Counted from the stretch's first letter, positions 29,562-42,442 are shown. The stretch is 64,000 nt of DNA from Zoogloea oleivorans (GCF_008107625.1 NZ_SDKK01000007.1:1-64000), one strand, 5' to 3'. The notes: generated from the letters alone by a model not told the origin. A program made the numbers and translations.

Positions 29562-30089
29562 CTAGCCCAGCGGCCAGGCGGCAAGACGCCGGTAATCGGC
29601 TCCGGCCGTCGAGGGGCAGGATTCCATCAGCACCCATTCGCCCACCGGCCACGCGAGGGGAGTCATCGCCGGCAGTTCGCCGACGGGACGTGCCTTGCAC
29701 AACAGCGTGATGTGGGGAGAAAAGGAGTCTGATCCGCCCGGCAAACCGAGCGCGACGAGTTGCTGGCGGATGGCGCTGACGAGCTGATCCAGCGCTTCCG
29801 GCTGCGCGCGGCAGCCGCCCCACACAATCCGGTTGTGTTTCCAGTAGCCAAGCGTGTCCACAACCAGCTGGAATGGCCGGCCCTTGATCCGGCTCATCGC
29901 CGCCAGCAGTGCCGGAATACGCGACTCGGGTACATCGCCGAGGAAGGCCAGGGTCAGATGCAGGGTCTTGACGCGCATCTGCCGGCCGCCACACACCCTG
30001 AAGGCCTCGGCCGACACCGTCTGCAGCCGCCCGGCCAGCTCGGGCCCTGGCCACAGGGCCAGGAAGAGACGACGACGGGCTTCAGCCAT
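29562..30089 (-). CDS. thpR: RNA 2',3'-cyclic phosphodiesterase
   Basis: 175 residues with both 2H motifs, HLTLAFLG (about 44) and HITLLCKA (about 125). The 2H fold hydrolyses 2',3'-cyclic phosphate RNA ends to 2'-phosphates and can ligate tRNA halves in vitro. It overlaps the end of ispF by 8 bases, so it is the third gene of an ispD-ispF-thpR operon. Cytoplasmic. The physiological role in bacteria is not settled. Confidence 0.92.
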   Translation of the reverse strand: MAEARRRLFLALWPGPELAGRLQTVSAEAFRVCGGRQMRVKTLHLTLAFLGDVPESRIPALLAAMSRIKGRPFQLVVDTLGYWKHNRIVWGGCRAQPEALDQLVSAIRQQLVALGLPGGSDSFSPHITLLCKARPVGELPAMTPLAWPVGEWVLMESCPSTAGADYRRLAAWPLG

Positions 30090-30576
30090 CTAGCCGCACC
30101 ATCAAGGCCACGGCCTGGGAGGCGATGCCTTCGCCGCGGCCGGTGAAGCCGAGTTTTTCGGTAGTCTTGCCCTTCACGTTCACCGCCGCCGGATCGACGC
30201 CCAGATCAGCGGCAATGTTGGCGATCATCGCCGGCACGTGGGGCAAAATCTTCGGCGCCCGGGCGATCACCGTGGCGTCCACATTCACCGTCTGCCAACC
30301 GGCCGCCCGGGCTGCCGCAGCGGCTTCGCGCAGCAGCACGCGGGAATCCGCACCCTCGAAACGGGGATCGGTATCCGGAAAATGCCGGCCGATATCGCCA
30401 AGACCGGCGGCTCCGAGGATCGCGTCGGTAATAGTGTGCAGCAGCACGTCGGCGTCGGAATGGCCCAAAAGACCTTTGGCAAACGGAATGGTCACCCCGC
30501 CGATGATCAGCGGGCGGCCGGGAACGAGGGCATGGACGTCAAAGCCCTGCCCGATGCGGAACGGAACCATGCTCAT
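30082..30576 (-). CDS. ispF: 2-C-methyl-D-erythritol 2,4-cyclodiphosphate synthase
   Basis: 164 residues. Metal ligands are visible in GQGFDVHAL (Asp and His near 11-13) and [12 protein letters not shown]; the family's C-terminal [19 protein letters not shown] is intact. It catalyses the cyclisation step of the MEP isoprenoid pathway and forms trimers. The start at 30576 is fixed by an ATGA overlap with the ispD stop; a longer in-frame extension into ispD is not needed. Confidence 0.96.
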   Translation of the reverse strand: MSMVPFRIGQGFDVHALVPGRPLIIGGVTIPFAKGLLGHSDADVLLHTITDAILGAAGLGDIGRHFPDTDPRFEGADSRVLLREAAAAARAAGWQTVNVDATVIARAPKILPHVPAMIANIAADLGVDPAAVNVKGKTTEKLGFTGRGEGIASQAVALMVRLDG

Positions 30577-31280
30577 GAGGCTTCCTCGCGGTGCTGGAGA
30601 ATCCACTCGGCCAGATGCAGATCGAGGGGATAAGTGACTTTCAGGTTGGTCGGATCGCCCCGCACCAGCCGCGGCCGCAGGCCCATGGCCTCGATGGCGC
30701 TGGCCTCGTCGGTGACATTGCGGGCACTTTCTAGGGCCCGCTTGAGCATCACGTAGCGAAACATCTGCGGCGTCTGAGCCTGCCACAGACCATCGCGGGG
30801 CACGGTGGCAGCGATGTGCTGGTGACTGTCGGCTTGCTTGAGGGTATCAGCCACCGGCACGGCAAGAATGCCGCCGACCTCGTCGTGGATGAGCTCGCGC
30901 ACCAGATTCTCGATGTGCCACGGCGCCAGGCACGGACGCGCCGCATCATGAACCAGAACCCAGTCGGATTCGGACGTATCATCGGCAATGGCCCGCAAGC
31001 CGTTAAGCACGCTGTCGGCCCGCGAGGCGCCGCCGCAAAACAGGGGCACCAGACGGTTGCCGAACGACGTCCAGTCGTGGCGGTCCCACTCCTGGTCACC
31101 GACCGACAGCACCACGTACACCCGGTCAATCACCGGCGACGCACACAGCGCCGCCAGGGTGTGACGGATAAGGGGCTGACCAAGCAGGGAAAGATATTGT
31201 TTGGGTTGTTCGCTGCGCATCCGGCTGCCGCTACCTGCGGCCGGAACAATCGCGAAACAACGGGTAGTCGGAATTCGCAT
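30573..31280 (-). CDS. ispD: 2-C-methyl-D-erythritol 4-phosphate cytidylyltransferase
   Basis: 235 residues. The nucleotide-binding loop [19 protein letters not shown] (about 12-30) and [12 protein letters not shown] are the IspD signatures; [13 protein letters not shown] is the substrate-site motif. It transfers CMP to MEP in isoprenoid synthesis. First gene of ispD-ispF-thpR, coupled to ispF by ATGA. Confidence 0.96.
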   Translation of the reverse strand: MRIPTTRCFAIVPAAGSGSRMRSEQPKQYLSLLGQPLIRHTLAALCASPVIDRVYVVLSVGDQEWDRHDWTSFGNRLVPLFCGGASRADSVLNGLRAIADDTSESDWVLVHDAARPCLAPWHIENLVRELIHDEVGGILAVPVADTLKQADSHQHIAATVPRDGLWQAQTPQMFRYVMLKRALESARNVTDEASAIEAMGLRPRLVRGDPTNLKVTYPLDLHLAEWILQHREEAS

Positions 31281-31351
31281 CGCGCAATTCTACTCAATGT
31301 CTAGCGCGATTCTGCCGCTGATTAGGTTTCATCCACTCCGGGATAGCCGCC

Positions 31352-32620
31352 ATGTTGTTCTCCCTACCCTTTGAAACCCGTCAGCTGGAAGCCCTCTTCC
31401 TGGCCACCGCCATCGGCCTGCTGATGGGCCTGGAGCGCGAGCGTCGCCCGGCCGCCCTGGCGGGCGTACGCACTTTCGGGCTCACCGGACTGCTCGGCGC
31501 GCTGGCCGGCCTGCTGGCCGAACAGCTCGCCACGCCAGGCCTCCTGATCGCCGGTTTCGTGCTGGTGGCGGCCATGATCATCGCTGCCAATTTCCGCCAG
31601 CCGGAACCCAATGATCCGGGCACCACCTCGGTCGTCGCCCTGCTCGTCTGCTACTGCCTGGGGGCGATGGTGTGGGTCGGCCAGGGGCGCCTTGCCGTTA
31701 TGGCGGCAGTGGGCTCGACGATGTTGCTCTACTTCAAGTCGGAACTGCGCGGCGTGGCTTCCCGCCTGACCAGCCAGGACTGGCGCTCGATCCTGCAGTT
31801 CTCGGTGCTGTCGCTGATCGTCCTGCCGATCCTGCCCAACCACGGTTTCGGCCCCTATGAGGCGATCAACCCCCACCAGGTGTGGCTGATGATCGTGCTG
31901 ATCTCCGGCGTCAGCCTCGCCGGCTACGCCGCCCTGCGCCTGATCGGTGCCCGCTACGGCGCACCCCTGCTCGGCCTTTTCGGCGGGCTGGTGTCGAGCA
32001 CTGCCACCACCATGGTGTTTGCCCGCCATGCCCGCGAAAACCCGGCCATGGCCCCCACCGCCACGCTGGTCATCCTGTTGGCCAACCTGATCATGGTGGT
32101 ACGTGTTCTGGCCATTGCCGGCGTGCTCTCTCCTTCAGTGCTCCCCGAGCTGGCCACCGGCTGCCTGCTGGCCATCCTGATCGGCTCCGTGGTGATTGCC
32201 GTGAACTGGCGCCAGCTGGCCGCCCAGGAAGGCCTGCCGATTCCTGAAACCCGCAACCCGACCGAGCTGCGCACGGCCATGGGCTTCGGTCTGCTCTACG
32301 CCGGTGTATTGCTGTGCGCAGCCTGGCTGTCGGACAGCGCCGGCCAGGGCGGGCTGTACCTGCTGGCCTTCGCCTCCGGCCTCACCGATGTGGACGCCAT
32401 CGCCCTGTCCACCCTGCGCCTGCTCAACCTGGGCAAGATGGAAACGACACCAACAGCCATTGCCATCCTGCTCGCCATGCTCGCCAACCTCACTTTCAAG
32501 ACCGGACTGGCCTTCGGTCTCGGTGGGCGCGCCCTCGGCTGGCGGGTGGTGGGCGGCATGCTGGCGGTTGGCGCCGGGCTGGGCGGCGGGATCGCATGGT
32601 TGCTGCGCCCGGTCCTATAA
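31352..32620 (+). CDS. MgtC/SapB-DUF4010 family integral membrane protein
   Basis: 422 residues with about 12 hydrophobic segments. The N-terminal part (GLLMGLERERRP; GVRTFGLTGLLGALAG) is MgtC/SapB-like. The C-terminal half matches DUF4010 (GGLVSSTATTMVFARHA; YLLAFASGLTDVDAIALST). MgtC relatives in Salmonella modulate the F1F0 ATPase and phosphate uptake; the DUF4010 fusion has no settled function. Forty bases separate it from the AmmeMemoRadiSam genes, so co-transcription is possible. Confidence 0.9.
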   Translation: MLFSLPFETRQLEALFLATAIGLLMGLERERRPAALAGVRTFGLTGLLGALAGLLAEQLATPGLLIAGFVLVAAMIIAANFRQPEPNDPGTTSVVALLVCYCLGAMVWVGQGRLAVMAAVGSTMLLYFKSELRGVASRLTSQDWRSILQFSVLSLIVLPILPNHGFGPYEAINPHQVWLMIVLISGVSLAGYAALRLIGARYGAPLLGLFGGLVSSTATTMVFARHARENPAMAPTATLVILLANLIMVVRVLAIAGVLSPSVLPELATGCLLAILIGSVVIAVNWRQLAAQEGLPIPETRNPTELRTAMGFGLLYAGVLLCAAWLSDSAGQGGLYLLAFASGLTDVDAIALSTLRLLNLGKMETTPTAIAILLAMLANLTFKTGLAFGLGGRALGWRVVGGMLAVGAGLGGGIAWLLRPVL

Positions 32621-32660
32621 TGGAATCAAGGGTGTTCCCCGTTTCATCAAGAAGGAAATC

Positions 32661-33479
32661 ATGGCTCACGCGTCGCAACGCCTTCCGGCTGTAGCCGGGC
32701 TTTTCTACCCAGCCGATCCCCATAGCCTGCATGCCCAGGTAGCGGGCTTTCTGTCTGCGGCCATTCCCGCCGAAGTGGTGGATGCCCCAAAGGCGTTGAT
32801 CGTGCCGCACGCGGGTTATATTTACTCAGGCGCAGTGGCCGCCAGCGCCTACGCCGAACTCGTGCAGCGGCGCGATGTGATCCGCCGGGTTTTGATTCTT
32901 TGCCCGACCCACCGGGTAGCAGTACGCGGCATGGCCCTGCCCGCGGCGCAATCCTTCATTACGCCATTGGGCGCGGTGGCCGTCGACCGGGAAGCCTGGC
33001 TGGCGGTGCGGGAAATGCCCGGTGTGATCGTCGATGACCTGCCCCACGCCGAAGAGCACGCCATCGAAGTGCAGCTGCCTTTCCTGCAAACCACGCTCGA
33101 TCACTTTGAAATCCTGCCCATCGCCGTCGGTGACGTGGACGCCCGTCGGGTTGCAGCAGTTCTGGAAGCTCGGTGGGGAGGGCCGGAAACCCTGATCGTC
33201 ATCAGCTCCGACTTGTCCCATTACCACCCCTACCGCCAGGCCCAGTGGCGCGACAAGGCCACCATCGCGCAAATCCGTCAGCTCGACGCAACCCTGCTTT
33301 GTGAACAGGCCTGTGGCGCCGGCCCGATCAACGGCCTGCTCCTCGCCGCACAACGCCACAACCTCAAACCCCACTTGCTCGACTTGCGCAATTCCGGCGA
33401 CACGGCAGGCGACCGGGAGCGGGTGGTCGGCTACGCTTCGATTGTGTTTTCAGAGGAATGCGACCGTGCCCACCACTGA
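32661..33479 (+). CDS. amrB: AmmeMemoRadiSam system protein B (MEMO1 family)
   Basis: 272 residues, start ATG 32661 with AAGGAAA 4-5 bases upstream. The MEMO fold resembles class III extradiol dioxygenases: putative metal ligands in IVPHAGYIYSG (about 52), EEHAIEVQLPFLQ and ISSDLSHYHP. Human MEMO1 binds iron and copper. In bacteria the gene sits with AMMECR1 and a radical SAM gene, as it does here. The reaction of the three-gene system is unknown. It overlaps the next gene by 14 bases. Confidence 0.93.
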   Translation: MAHASQRLPAVAGLFYPADPHSLHAQVAGFLSAAIPAEVVDAPKALIVPHAGYIYSGAVAASAYAELVQRRDVIRRVLILCPTHRVAVRGMALPAAQSFITPLGAVAVDREAWLAVREMPGVIVDDLPHAEEHAIEVQLPFLQTTLDHFEILPIAVGDVDARRVAAVLEARWGGPETLIVISSDLSHYHPYRQAQWRDKATIAQIRQLDATLLCEQACGAGPINGLLLAAQRHNLKPHLLDLRNSGDTAGDRERVVGYASIVFSEECDRAHH

Positions 33480-34029
33480 CACCCTCGGCGTGGCGCTCCT
33501 GACCCAGGCCCGCAAGGCCATCGCCGATGCGCTCGGGCAGAGTGCCCCGGCGGCGCTTGAGCATCCCCGCCTCGCAGAGCGGGGCGCCACCTTCGTCACC
33601 CTGACCCTCGACGGCGACTTGCGCGGCTGTATCGGCAGCCTCAATGCCCACCGCACACTGGGCGACGACGTACGCGAAAACGCCGTCTCCGCGGCCCTGC
33701 GCGATCCACGCTTCCCGCCGCTGTCGGCGAGCGAGTTCGCCCGGGTGAAAGTCGAAGTCTCCCTGCTCACCGAACCGGACTTCATGGAATTCCGCGACGA
33801 AGCCGATGCCCTCGCCCAGCTGGTTCCCGGCCGCGACGGGGTGATCTTCTTCAACGGCTGCCAGAAGGCCACCTTTCTGCCCCAGGTATGGGAGCAGTTG
33901 CCGGACAAGCACACCTTTATGGCGGCCCTCAAGCAGAAGGCCCGCCTGCCCGTCGACTTCTGGGGGCCCAACGTCATGCTCGCCCGCTACCAGGTGCAAA
34001 AGTGGCACGAGGGCGAAACCCGGGAGTAA
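33466..34029 (+). CDS. amrA: AmmeMemoRadiSam system protein A (AMMECR1 domain)
   Basis: 187 residues from a GTG at 33466, with AGAGGA 8 bases upstream; the frame is open further up, but that part lies inside the MEMO gene and does not look coding. The AMMECR1 signature LRGCIGSLNAHRTL (about 50) and FLPQVWEQLPDKHTFM are clear. The human homologue is mutated in a multisystem disorder; the molecular role is unknown. It overlaps protein B by 14 bases and precedes the radical SAM gene by 3 bases. Confidence 0.93.
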   Translation: MPTTDTLGVALLTQARKAIADALGQSAPAALEHPRLAERGATFVTLTLDGDLRGCIGSLNAHRTLGDDVRENAVSAALRDPRFPPLSASEFARVKVEVSLLTEPDFMEFRDEADALAQLVPGRDGVIFFNGCQKATFLPQVWEQLPDKHTFMAALKQKARLPVDFWGPNVMLARYQVQKWHEGETRE

Positions 34030-34032
34030 ATC

Positions 34033-35106
34033 ATGGACACCCACCCCGCCCGCTACTGGCATGCCCTTGACGACGGCCGCATCCAGTGCGACCTGTGCCC
34101 GCGGGATTGTCGTCTCCACGAAGGCCAGCGCGGCGCCTGCTTCGTGCGCCAGAGGGTGGACGGCAAGATGGTCCTCACCACCTACGGGCGCAGTTCGGGC
34201 TTCTGCATTGATCCCATCGAGAAGAAACCGCTGAACCACTTCTACCCGGGCAGCAGTGTTTTCTCCTTTGGCACCGCCGGCTGCAACCTGGCCTGCAAGT
34301 TCTGCCAGAACTGGGATATTTCCAAGAGTCGCGACATGGACCGGCTGATGGATGCGGCGTCCCCGGTTGAAATCGCCAAGACGGCGGCCCGGCATGGCTG
34401 CCGCAGCGTCGCCTTCACCTACAACGACCCGGTGATTTTCGCCGAGTACGCCATCGACACCGCCATCGCCTGCCATGAGCACGGCATCGCCACGGTGGCC
34501 GTCACCGCCGGCTACATCCACGCAGAACCGCGCCGCGACTTCTACGCCGTGATGGATGCCGCCAACGTCGACCTCAAGGCGTTCACCGAAGATTTCTACG
34601 TCCACCAGACCGGTGCCCACCTGGCTCCGGTACTCGACACCCTGCTCTACCTGCACCACGAAACCCCGGTGTGGGTGGAAATCACCACCCTGCTGATCCC
34701 CGGCCTCAACGACTCCGACGCCGAGCTCACCGCACTATCGAAATGGGTGGCCAACGAACTCGGGCCCGACGTACCCCTGCACTTCACCGCCTTCCACCCT
34801 GACTACAAGCTCGACCAGATTCCGCCGACCCCGCCGGCCACACTCAGCCGGGCCCGGCAGATTGCCCGCGATGCCGGCCTGCATTACGTCTACACCGGCA
34901 ACGTGCACGACACCGACGGCGGCTCGACCCACTGCCCGTCCTGCGGGCAGGTCGTCATCGAACGGGACTGGTACGCCATCCTGGCCTATCGCCTGAATGC
35001 CAGCGGTGCCTGCAGCGCCTGCGGACATCCGGTAGCCGGACGTTTCGGGGAATTCAGCGGCGCTTTCGGGCCGCGCCGTGTTCCAGTGCACATTCACGCC
35101 AACTAG
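34033..35106 (+). CDS. amrS: AmmeMemoRadiSam system radical SAM enzyme
   Basis: 357 residues. A first Cys cluster (QCDLCPRDCRLHEGQRGAC) sits at the N-terminus, then the radical SAM motif CNLACKFC (C84, C88, C91) that binds the 4Fe-4S cluster and SAM. The glycine-rich and strand motifs of a pyruvate-formate-lyase-activase-like barrel follow, then a C-terminal zinc-ribbon-like pair (THCPSCGQ; ACSACGHP) near 300 and 330. Third gene of the A/B/radical SAM set. Substrate unknown. Confidence 0.95.
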   Translation: MDTHPARYWHALDDGRIQCDLCPRDCRLHEGQRGACFVRQRVDGKMVLTTYGRSSGFCIDPIEKKPLNHFYPGSSVFSFGTAGCNLACKFCQNWDISKSRDMDRLMDAASPVEIAKTAARHGCRSVAFTYNDPVIFAEYAIDTAIACHEHGIATVAVTAGYIHAEPRRDFYAVMDAANVDLKAFTEDFYVHQTGAHLAPVLDTLLYLHHETPVWVEITTLLIPGLNDSDAELTALSKWVANELGPDVPLHFTAFHPDYKLDQIPPTPPATLSRARQIARDAGLHYVYTGNVHDTDGGSTHCPSCGQVVIERDWYAILAYRLNASGACSACGHPVAGRFGEFSGAFGPRRVPVHIHAN

Positions 35107-35179
35107 GCCGCCCCACGCCCTTGCAGCCTGTCCGGTGGCGTGCCATCGTCCGGAAAAATACAGGCTGCACCGTCCGATC

Positions 35180-35869
35180 ATGATGAAACTGCGTCACACC
35201 CCCCTGAGCATCGCCGCCGGCCCGATCTGGCTTGAAGCCCTGCTCGCCCACTCGCCGGACGCCGCCGGACTGATCCTGATCGCCCAGAACTCCGTCGGCA
35301 ACCACCGGAACTCCCGCGAGGCCCACTTCGCCAAACGCCTGCAGGAAGCCGGCTATGCAACCCTGATTTTCGATCTGCTGACGCGCCACGAAGAAGCCCG
35401 CGATCCGGACACCCGCTACAACACGCCGCTCCTCGGCCAGCGCATCAGCGCGCTGTTTGAATGGCTGCGCCACCAGCCACCGCTGGTCCCGCTGCCGGTC
35501 GGACTGGTGGCCAGCAGCACCGGCAGTGCCGCAGCAATCCGGGCCATCGCAAAGGAACCGACAATGGTCAGTGCGCTGGTGTGTCGAGGCGGCCGCCCCG
35601 GCCTGGCCGGCATGTCGCCACTGCAACAGGTCGCCTGTCCGACCCGCATGATCGTCGGCGAAAAGGACGACGGCCTGACCCATGTCCGGCAAGCCTACGA
35701 GCAGCTCACCTGCCAGAAGGACTGGCGGGTCGTTGCGGGCACCGATGATCTGTTCCGCGAACCGGGCGCCCTCGACACGACAGCCACCCAGGCCGCCGAA
35801 TGGTTTCAGCGTCATCTTGCCCACGTGCCGGTAACAGTCGGTACCGACGACAGCGCCTCAACCCGCTAG
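35180..35869 (+). CDS. Alpha/beta hydrolase (dienelactone hydrolase-like)
   Basis: 229 residues (ATG 35180; a second ATG follows at 35183). The nucleophile elbow reads GLVASSTGSAAA (Ser in SSTGS, about residue 115). An Asp in IVGEKDDGLT (about 160) is the likely acid; the catalytic His is not clear near the C-terminus. The family acts on esters or lactones; relatives often sit beside phosphoribosyltransferase genes, but none is here. Convergent with the GNAT gene, whose coding end overlaps this one by 12 bases. Confidence 0.75.
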   Translation: MMKLRHTPLSIAAGPIWLEALLAHSPDAAGLILIAQNSVGNHRNSREAHFAKRLQEAGYATLIFDLLTRHEEARDPDTRYNTPLLGQRISALFEWLRHQPPLVPLPVGLVASSTGSAAAIRAIAKEPTMVSALVCRGGRPGLAGMSPLQQVACPTRMIVGEKDDGLTHVRQAYEQLTCQKDWRVVAGTDDLFREPGALDTTATQAAEWFQRHLAHVPVTVGTDDSASTR

Positions 35870-36277
35870 GTTTTTTCGCATGGCCTGGTGAAGCAGGCCG
35901 GCTTCATCGTATGCGTCTCCTTCCGGCACGAAACCGAAACGCGCATAAAAGCCCAGAGCATTCGTCTGGGCGCTGAGCACCAGTTGAGCCATGCCCAAGC
36001 GTGTGGCCTCAAGGATCAGCGTCTCCAGCAGCGCCGTCCCCACGCCCCGACCACGCCAATCAACAAGCACCGCCATTCGCCCGATATGGCCATCCGGCAG
36101 CAGGCGGCCAGTTCCTACCGGCACATCACCGGCCAGCGCCACCGCGTGACGCGACAGCCCATCGAACTCATCCAGCTCCATCTCCGCAGGCACGCCCTGC
36201 TCATCCACGAAGACGCAGAAGCGGATCGGCGTGACCACACCCGCCAGTTCATCCCAGCTGCCCAGCCGGATGAGCAC
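35858..36277 (-). CDS. GNAT family N-acetyltransferase
   Basis: 139 residues from GTG 36277, which has GGGGAG 6 bases upstream; another GTG at 36295 overlaps the previous stop as GTGA and is the alternative. Acetyl-CoA loop: RGRGVGTALLETLI (about 78). The N-terminus (FCVFVDEQGVPAEMELDEFD) places it with ElaA/YjcF-type GNATs. Small-molecule or protein substrate unknown. Last gene of the tadA - L,D-transpeptidase - GNAT row. Confidence 0.88.
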   Translation of the reverse strand: MLIRLGSWDELAGVVTPIRFCVFVDEQGVPAEMELDEFDGLSRHAVALAGDVPVGTGRLLPDGHIGRMAVLVDWRGRGVGTALLETLILEATRLGMAQLVLSAQTNALGFYARFGFVPEGDAYDEAGLLHQAMRKNLAG

Positions 36278-36291
36278 CCCGGACTCCCCGC

Positions 36292-36771
36292 TCACGCGCA
36301 GATCTCCACCGGCGTGCCGGCCGGCACCAGATCGAACAGCTCGGCCACATCCCGGTTGCGCATGCGAATGCAGCCAATCGACAGCGGCACGCCCATCGGC
36401 TCCGTATCCGGCGTGCCGTGAATATAGATATAGCGGCGCATGGAATCCACATTGCCGAGACGATTGCGGCCCGGCTCCATGCCCGACAGCCACAGGATGC
36501 GGGTCAGGATCCAGTCCCGCTCCGGCGCGGCGGCAGACAGTTCGGGCGTCCACACCTCACCGGTCGGACGCCGGCCGCGGAAGGCCGCACCGAGCGGCTC
36601 CCCGGCGCCAATCCGGGCGCGAATGAGATGTTTGCCGCGCGGGGTGCGATAGCTCCCGGCCTCTTCACCTGGCCCGTTTTTAGCCGTGGAAACGCGGTAA
36701 CGACGGATGCACGCACCGTCATCGGCGATCAGGGTCAGTATCTGGGACGGAATATCGATACAAATCTGCAC
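36292..36771 (-). CDS. L,D-transpeptidase catalytic domain protein (YkuD/ErfK family)
   Basis: 159 residues from GTG 36771, 9 bases after AGGAGG at the end of tadA; a GTG at 36780 overlaps the tadA stop. The YkuD active site is intact: IHGTPD (about 122) and SIGCIRMRNRD with the catalytic Cys (about 138). These enzymes form 3-3 crosslinks in peptidoglycan or attach lipoprotein. No signal peptide or TM is visible from any start, which is odd for a cell-wall enzyme; export by another route or a cytoplasmic role must be considered. Confidence 0.85.
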   Translation of the reverse strand: MQICIDIPSQILTLIADDGACIRRYRVSTAKNGPGEEAGSYRTPRGKHLIRARIGAGEPLGAAFRGRRPTGEVWTPELSAAAPERDWILTRILWLSGMEPGRNRLGNVDSMRRYIYIHGTPDTEPMGVPLSIGCIRMRNRDVAELFDLVPAGTPVEICA

Positions 36772-36776
36772 AATTC

Positions 36777-40294
<3,518 letters not shown>

Positions 40295-40300
40295 GAAACG

Positions 40301-40798
40301 TCAGAGCAGAACCGGCCGGTCGGGCAGTTCGTTGGGATTGTCGGATCGGGCCGGAAAACGCACCGCAAGCAGTTGCCCCACCGCCCGTACGGCCTCGGCA
40401 GAACCTTCACCGAAGCGCCCGTCCCGGAAGGCCGCTTCCATCCGGCGGCAGATTTGCTCCCATTCTGCTTGCGGCACCTGCGCGGCAATCCCCCGGTCGG
40501 CAACGATTTCCACCTGCCGATCCAGCCACTGGACGTAGATCAGCACGCCGCTATTCTCGGCCGTGTCCCATACGCGCAGCCGCGAAAAAACCTCCACGGC
40601 GCGCTCCCGGGCGCTCGTCCCACGGCGCAGTTCATCAAGATCAAGTCCGGCTTCTACGGCAAAGCGGATCTCGCCCCGGTGCAGGGTTTCCGATTCCTTC
40701 ACGGCCTCTTCGATGGCCGTCATCACGGCAGGAGTAAATACCCGCCCGAGTACCCACGACGGCGTCACCAGATGACGAAACATGCGTCCGATCTGCAT
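40301..40798 (-). CDS. TPM-domain protein, soluble form
   Basis: 165 residues. It lacks a signal peptide and Gly-rich tail and begins MQIGRMFRHLVTPSWVLGRVF. The TPM core is visible as GEIRFAVEAGL, SGVLIYVQWLDRQVEIVADRGI and MEAAFRDGRF. The start ATG shares one base with the stop of the longer TPM gene (TGATG), so the two are coupled. TPM domains in plants act in photosystem II repair; the bacterial role is unknown. Part of the lemA-TPM-TPM operon. Confidence 0.88.
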   Translation of the reverse strand: MQIGRMFRHLVTPSWVLGRVFTPAVMTAIEEAVKESETLHRGEIRFAVEAGLDLDELRRGTSARERAVEVFSRLRVWDTAENSGVLIYVQWLDRQVEIVADRGIAAQVPQAEWEQICRRMEAAFRDGRFGEGSAEAVRAVGQLLAVRFPARSDNPNELPDRPVLL

Positions 40799-41664
40799 CA
40801 CCAGCCTCCCGACGCGCCGCCGCCGCCAAAACCACCGCCGCCACCGGACCAGCCACCGCCTCCACCGCCGCCCCGTCCGAAACCGCCGCCGCCCATCCAC
40901 GGCCCACCGGTGTGGCGAGAACCACCACCGGAGCCCATGGCCAGCACGAAGATGAAGGCCGCCACACCACCGGCCACTCCCACCAGCAAGACGCTGGTCA
41001 GCAGCCAGGCCCCCACACCGACAATCCCTGAAACCATCGTCGCCCCAAGGAGTCGCCCAAAAATGGCGCGCAGCACGCTGCCCACCACGATGGTCACGAT
41101 CATTCCCAGCACCAGGATTTCTTCCAGTCCGAAGTCACTGTCACCCGCAGGGCTGCGCACCGTCGGCGCCGGCAGGGCCTCGCCCGACACCCGCGCCGCA
41201 ATCGCCGCCACGCCGGCCTCGATGCCGCCGGCAAAATCGCCCGCACGAAACGGCGGCGTTACCACATCAGCGATGATGCGCTTGGCGATGGCATCCGGAA
41301 TCGCCCCTTCCAGCCCGCGGCCCACCTCGATGCGCATCCGCCGGTCGTCCCGGGCAATCAGGAACAACAGGCCGTCATCCACACCCTTGCGCCCCAGACG
41401 CCAGGCTTCGGCGGCGCGCAGGGCGTACTCCTCGATGGCTTCGGGCTGCGTGCTGGCGACAACCAGCACCGCCACCTGGGCGCCTTTCTCCGTTTCCAGC
41501 GCCACCAGCCGGTTTTCGAGGGCCAGCTTGCGCGACTCCGGCAACAGACCGAGGGTATCGGTCACATGCGCCGACAGCGCAGGAATGGGCGGCAGATCGT
41601 CGGCATGGACGAAACCGGCCAGGCCGATCAGCAGCCAGAGAAAACGCAGGAGCGCGCGGCCCAC
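40798..41664 (-). CDS. TPM-domain membrane protein with Gly-rich C-terminus
   Basis: 288 residues from GTG 41664. Signal peptide 1-21 (ALLRFLWLLIGLAGFVHA), TPM domain about 30-165 (VAVLVVASTQPEAIEEYALR; DDGLLFLIARDDRRMRIEVG), hydrophobic segments at about 185-240, and a C-terminus of glycine runs ending GGGGASGGW. This is the YgcG-like layout usually found next to LemA. The plus-strand frames opposite are proline-rich artefacts of the glycine codons. Confidence 0.9.
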   Translation of the reverse strand: MGRALLRFLWLLIGLAGFVHADDLPPIPALSAHVTDTLGLLPESRKLALENRLVALETEKGAQVAVLVVASTQPEAIEEYALRAAEAWRLGRKGVDDGLLFLIARDDRRMRIEVGRGLEGAIPDAIAKRIIADVVTPPFRAGDFAGGIEAGVAAIAARVSGEALPAPTVRSPAGDSDFGLEEILVLGMIVTIVVGSVLRAIFGRLLGATMVSGIVGVGAWLLTSVLLVGVAGGVAAFIFVLAMGSGGGSRHTGGPWMGGGGFGRGGGGGGGWSGGGGGFGGGGASGGW

Positions 41665-41685
41665 GGTGAGGCGTCCGTGTCCGGC

Positions 41686-42306
41686 TTACTGGGCCGCCGG
41701 CTTGGCAGGCGCGGCGGGCGAGCCGAAGTTCACCTTCGGCGGCTCGCTGATGGCCTGCTCGTTCTCAACCGTGAAGTTGGCCTTGGGCTTGGCGCCAATC
41801 ACCATCGCGGTGAGGTTGTTCGGGAAGGTGCGCACCGACACGTTGTATTCCTGCACCGTCTTGATGTAGCGGTTGCGGGCCACGGTAATGCGGTTTTCGG
41901 TGCCTTCGAGCTGGGCCTGCAGGTCACGGAAATTGGCGTCGGCCTTGAGGTTGGGGTAATTCTCGGACACCACCAGCAGGCGCGACAGGGCACCGGAGAG
42001 TTCGCCCTGGGCCTTCTGGAACTTGGCCATGGCTTCGGGATCATTCACCAACTCCGGCGTCACCTTCATGCCGGCCACGCTGGCACGGGCCTCGGTCACG
42101 CGGATCAGCACTTCCTTTTCATGGGAAGCGTAGCCCTGCACCACCTGGACCAGATTGGGGATCAGGTCGGCCCGGCGCTTGTACTGGTTAAGCACTTCGG
42201 ACCACGACGCATTGACCTGTTCATCGTTGATCTGGATCTGGTTATAGCCGCAACCGGAGAGCAGCAGCGCCGACAGGATCAGGGACAGGAAGAGCTTGAT
42301 ACGCAT
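41686..42306 (-). CDS. lemA: LemA family lipoprotein
   Basis: 206 residues from ATG 42306. Lipoprotein signal with lipobox LLSGCGYNQ (Cys about 20). The LemA fold is a long helical bundle; signatures NASWSEVLNQYKRRADLIPN and SENYPNLKADANFRDLQ are clear. It is usually co-encoded with TPM-domain proteins, as here, and thought to work with them at the cell envelope. An in-frame extension upstream would bury the signal and is rejected. Confidence 0.93.
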   Translation of the reverse strand: MRIKLFLSLILSALLLSGCGYNQIQINDEQVNASWSEVLNQYKRRADLIPNLVQVVQGYASHEKEVLIRVTEARASVAGMKVTPELVNDPEAMAKFQKAQGELSGALSRLLVVSENYPNLKADANFRDLQAQLEGTENRITVARNRYIKTVQEYNVSVRTFPNNLTAMVIGAKPKANFTVENEQAISEPPKVNFGSPAAPAKPAAQ

Positions 42307-42442
42307 GGGAAAGTCCTCGAAAAAGAAGATGGAGCCGGGCAACGGGACACGCTGTCGCCACGATATACAACGACTCATTCTGGCGGCAAGCGGTGTCGTG
42401 CGCAGTGACAATCAGCCTCCGCCATGAAATCTTGCAATGTGC

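Noticed and set aside
40373-41869. 498-residue plus-strand frame, very proline-rich
   Set aside because: Mirror of the Gly-rich TPM protein and its neighbours; the Pro runs are reversed Gly codons.
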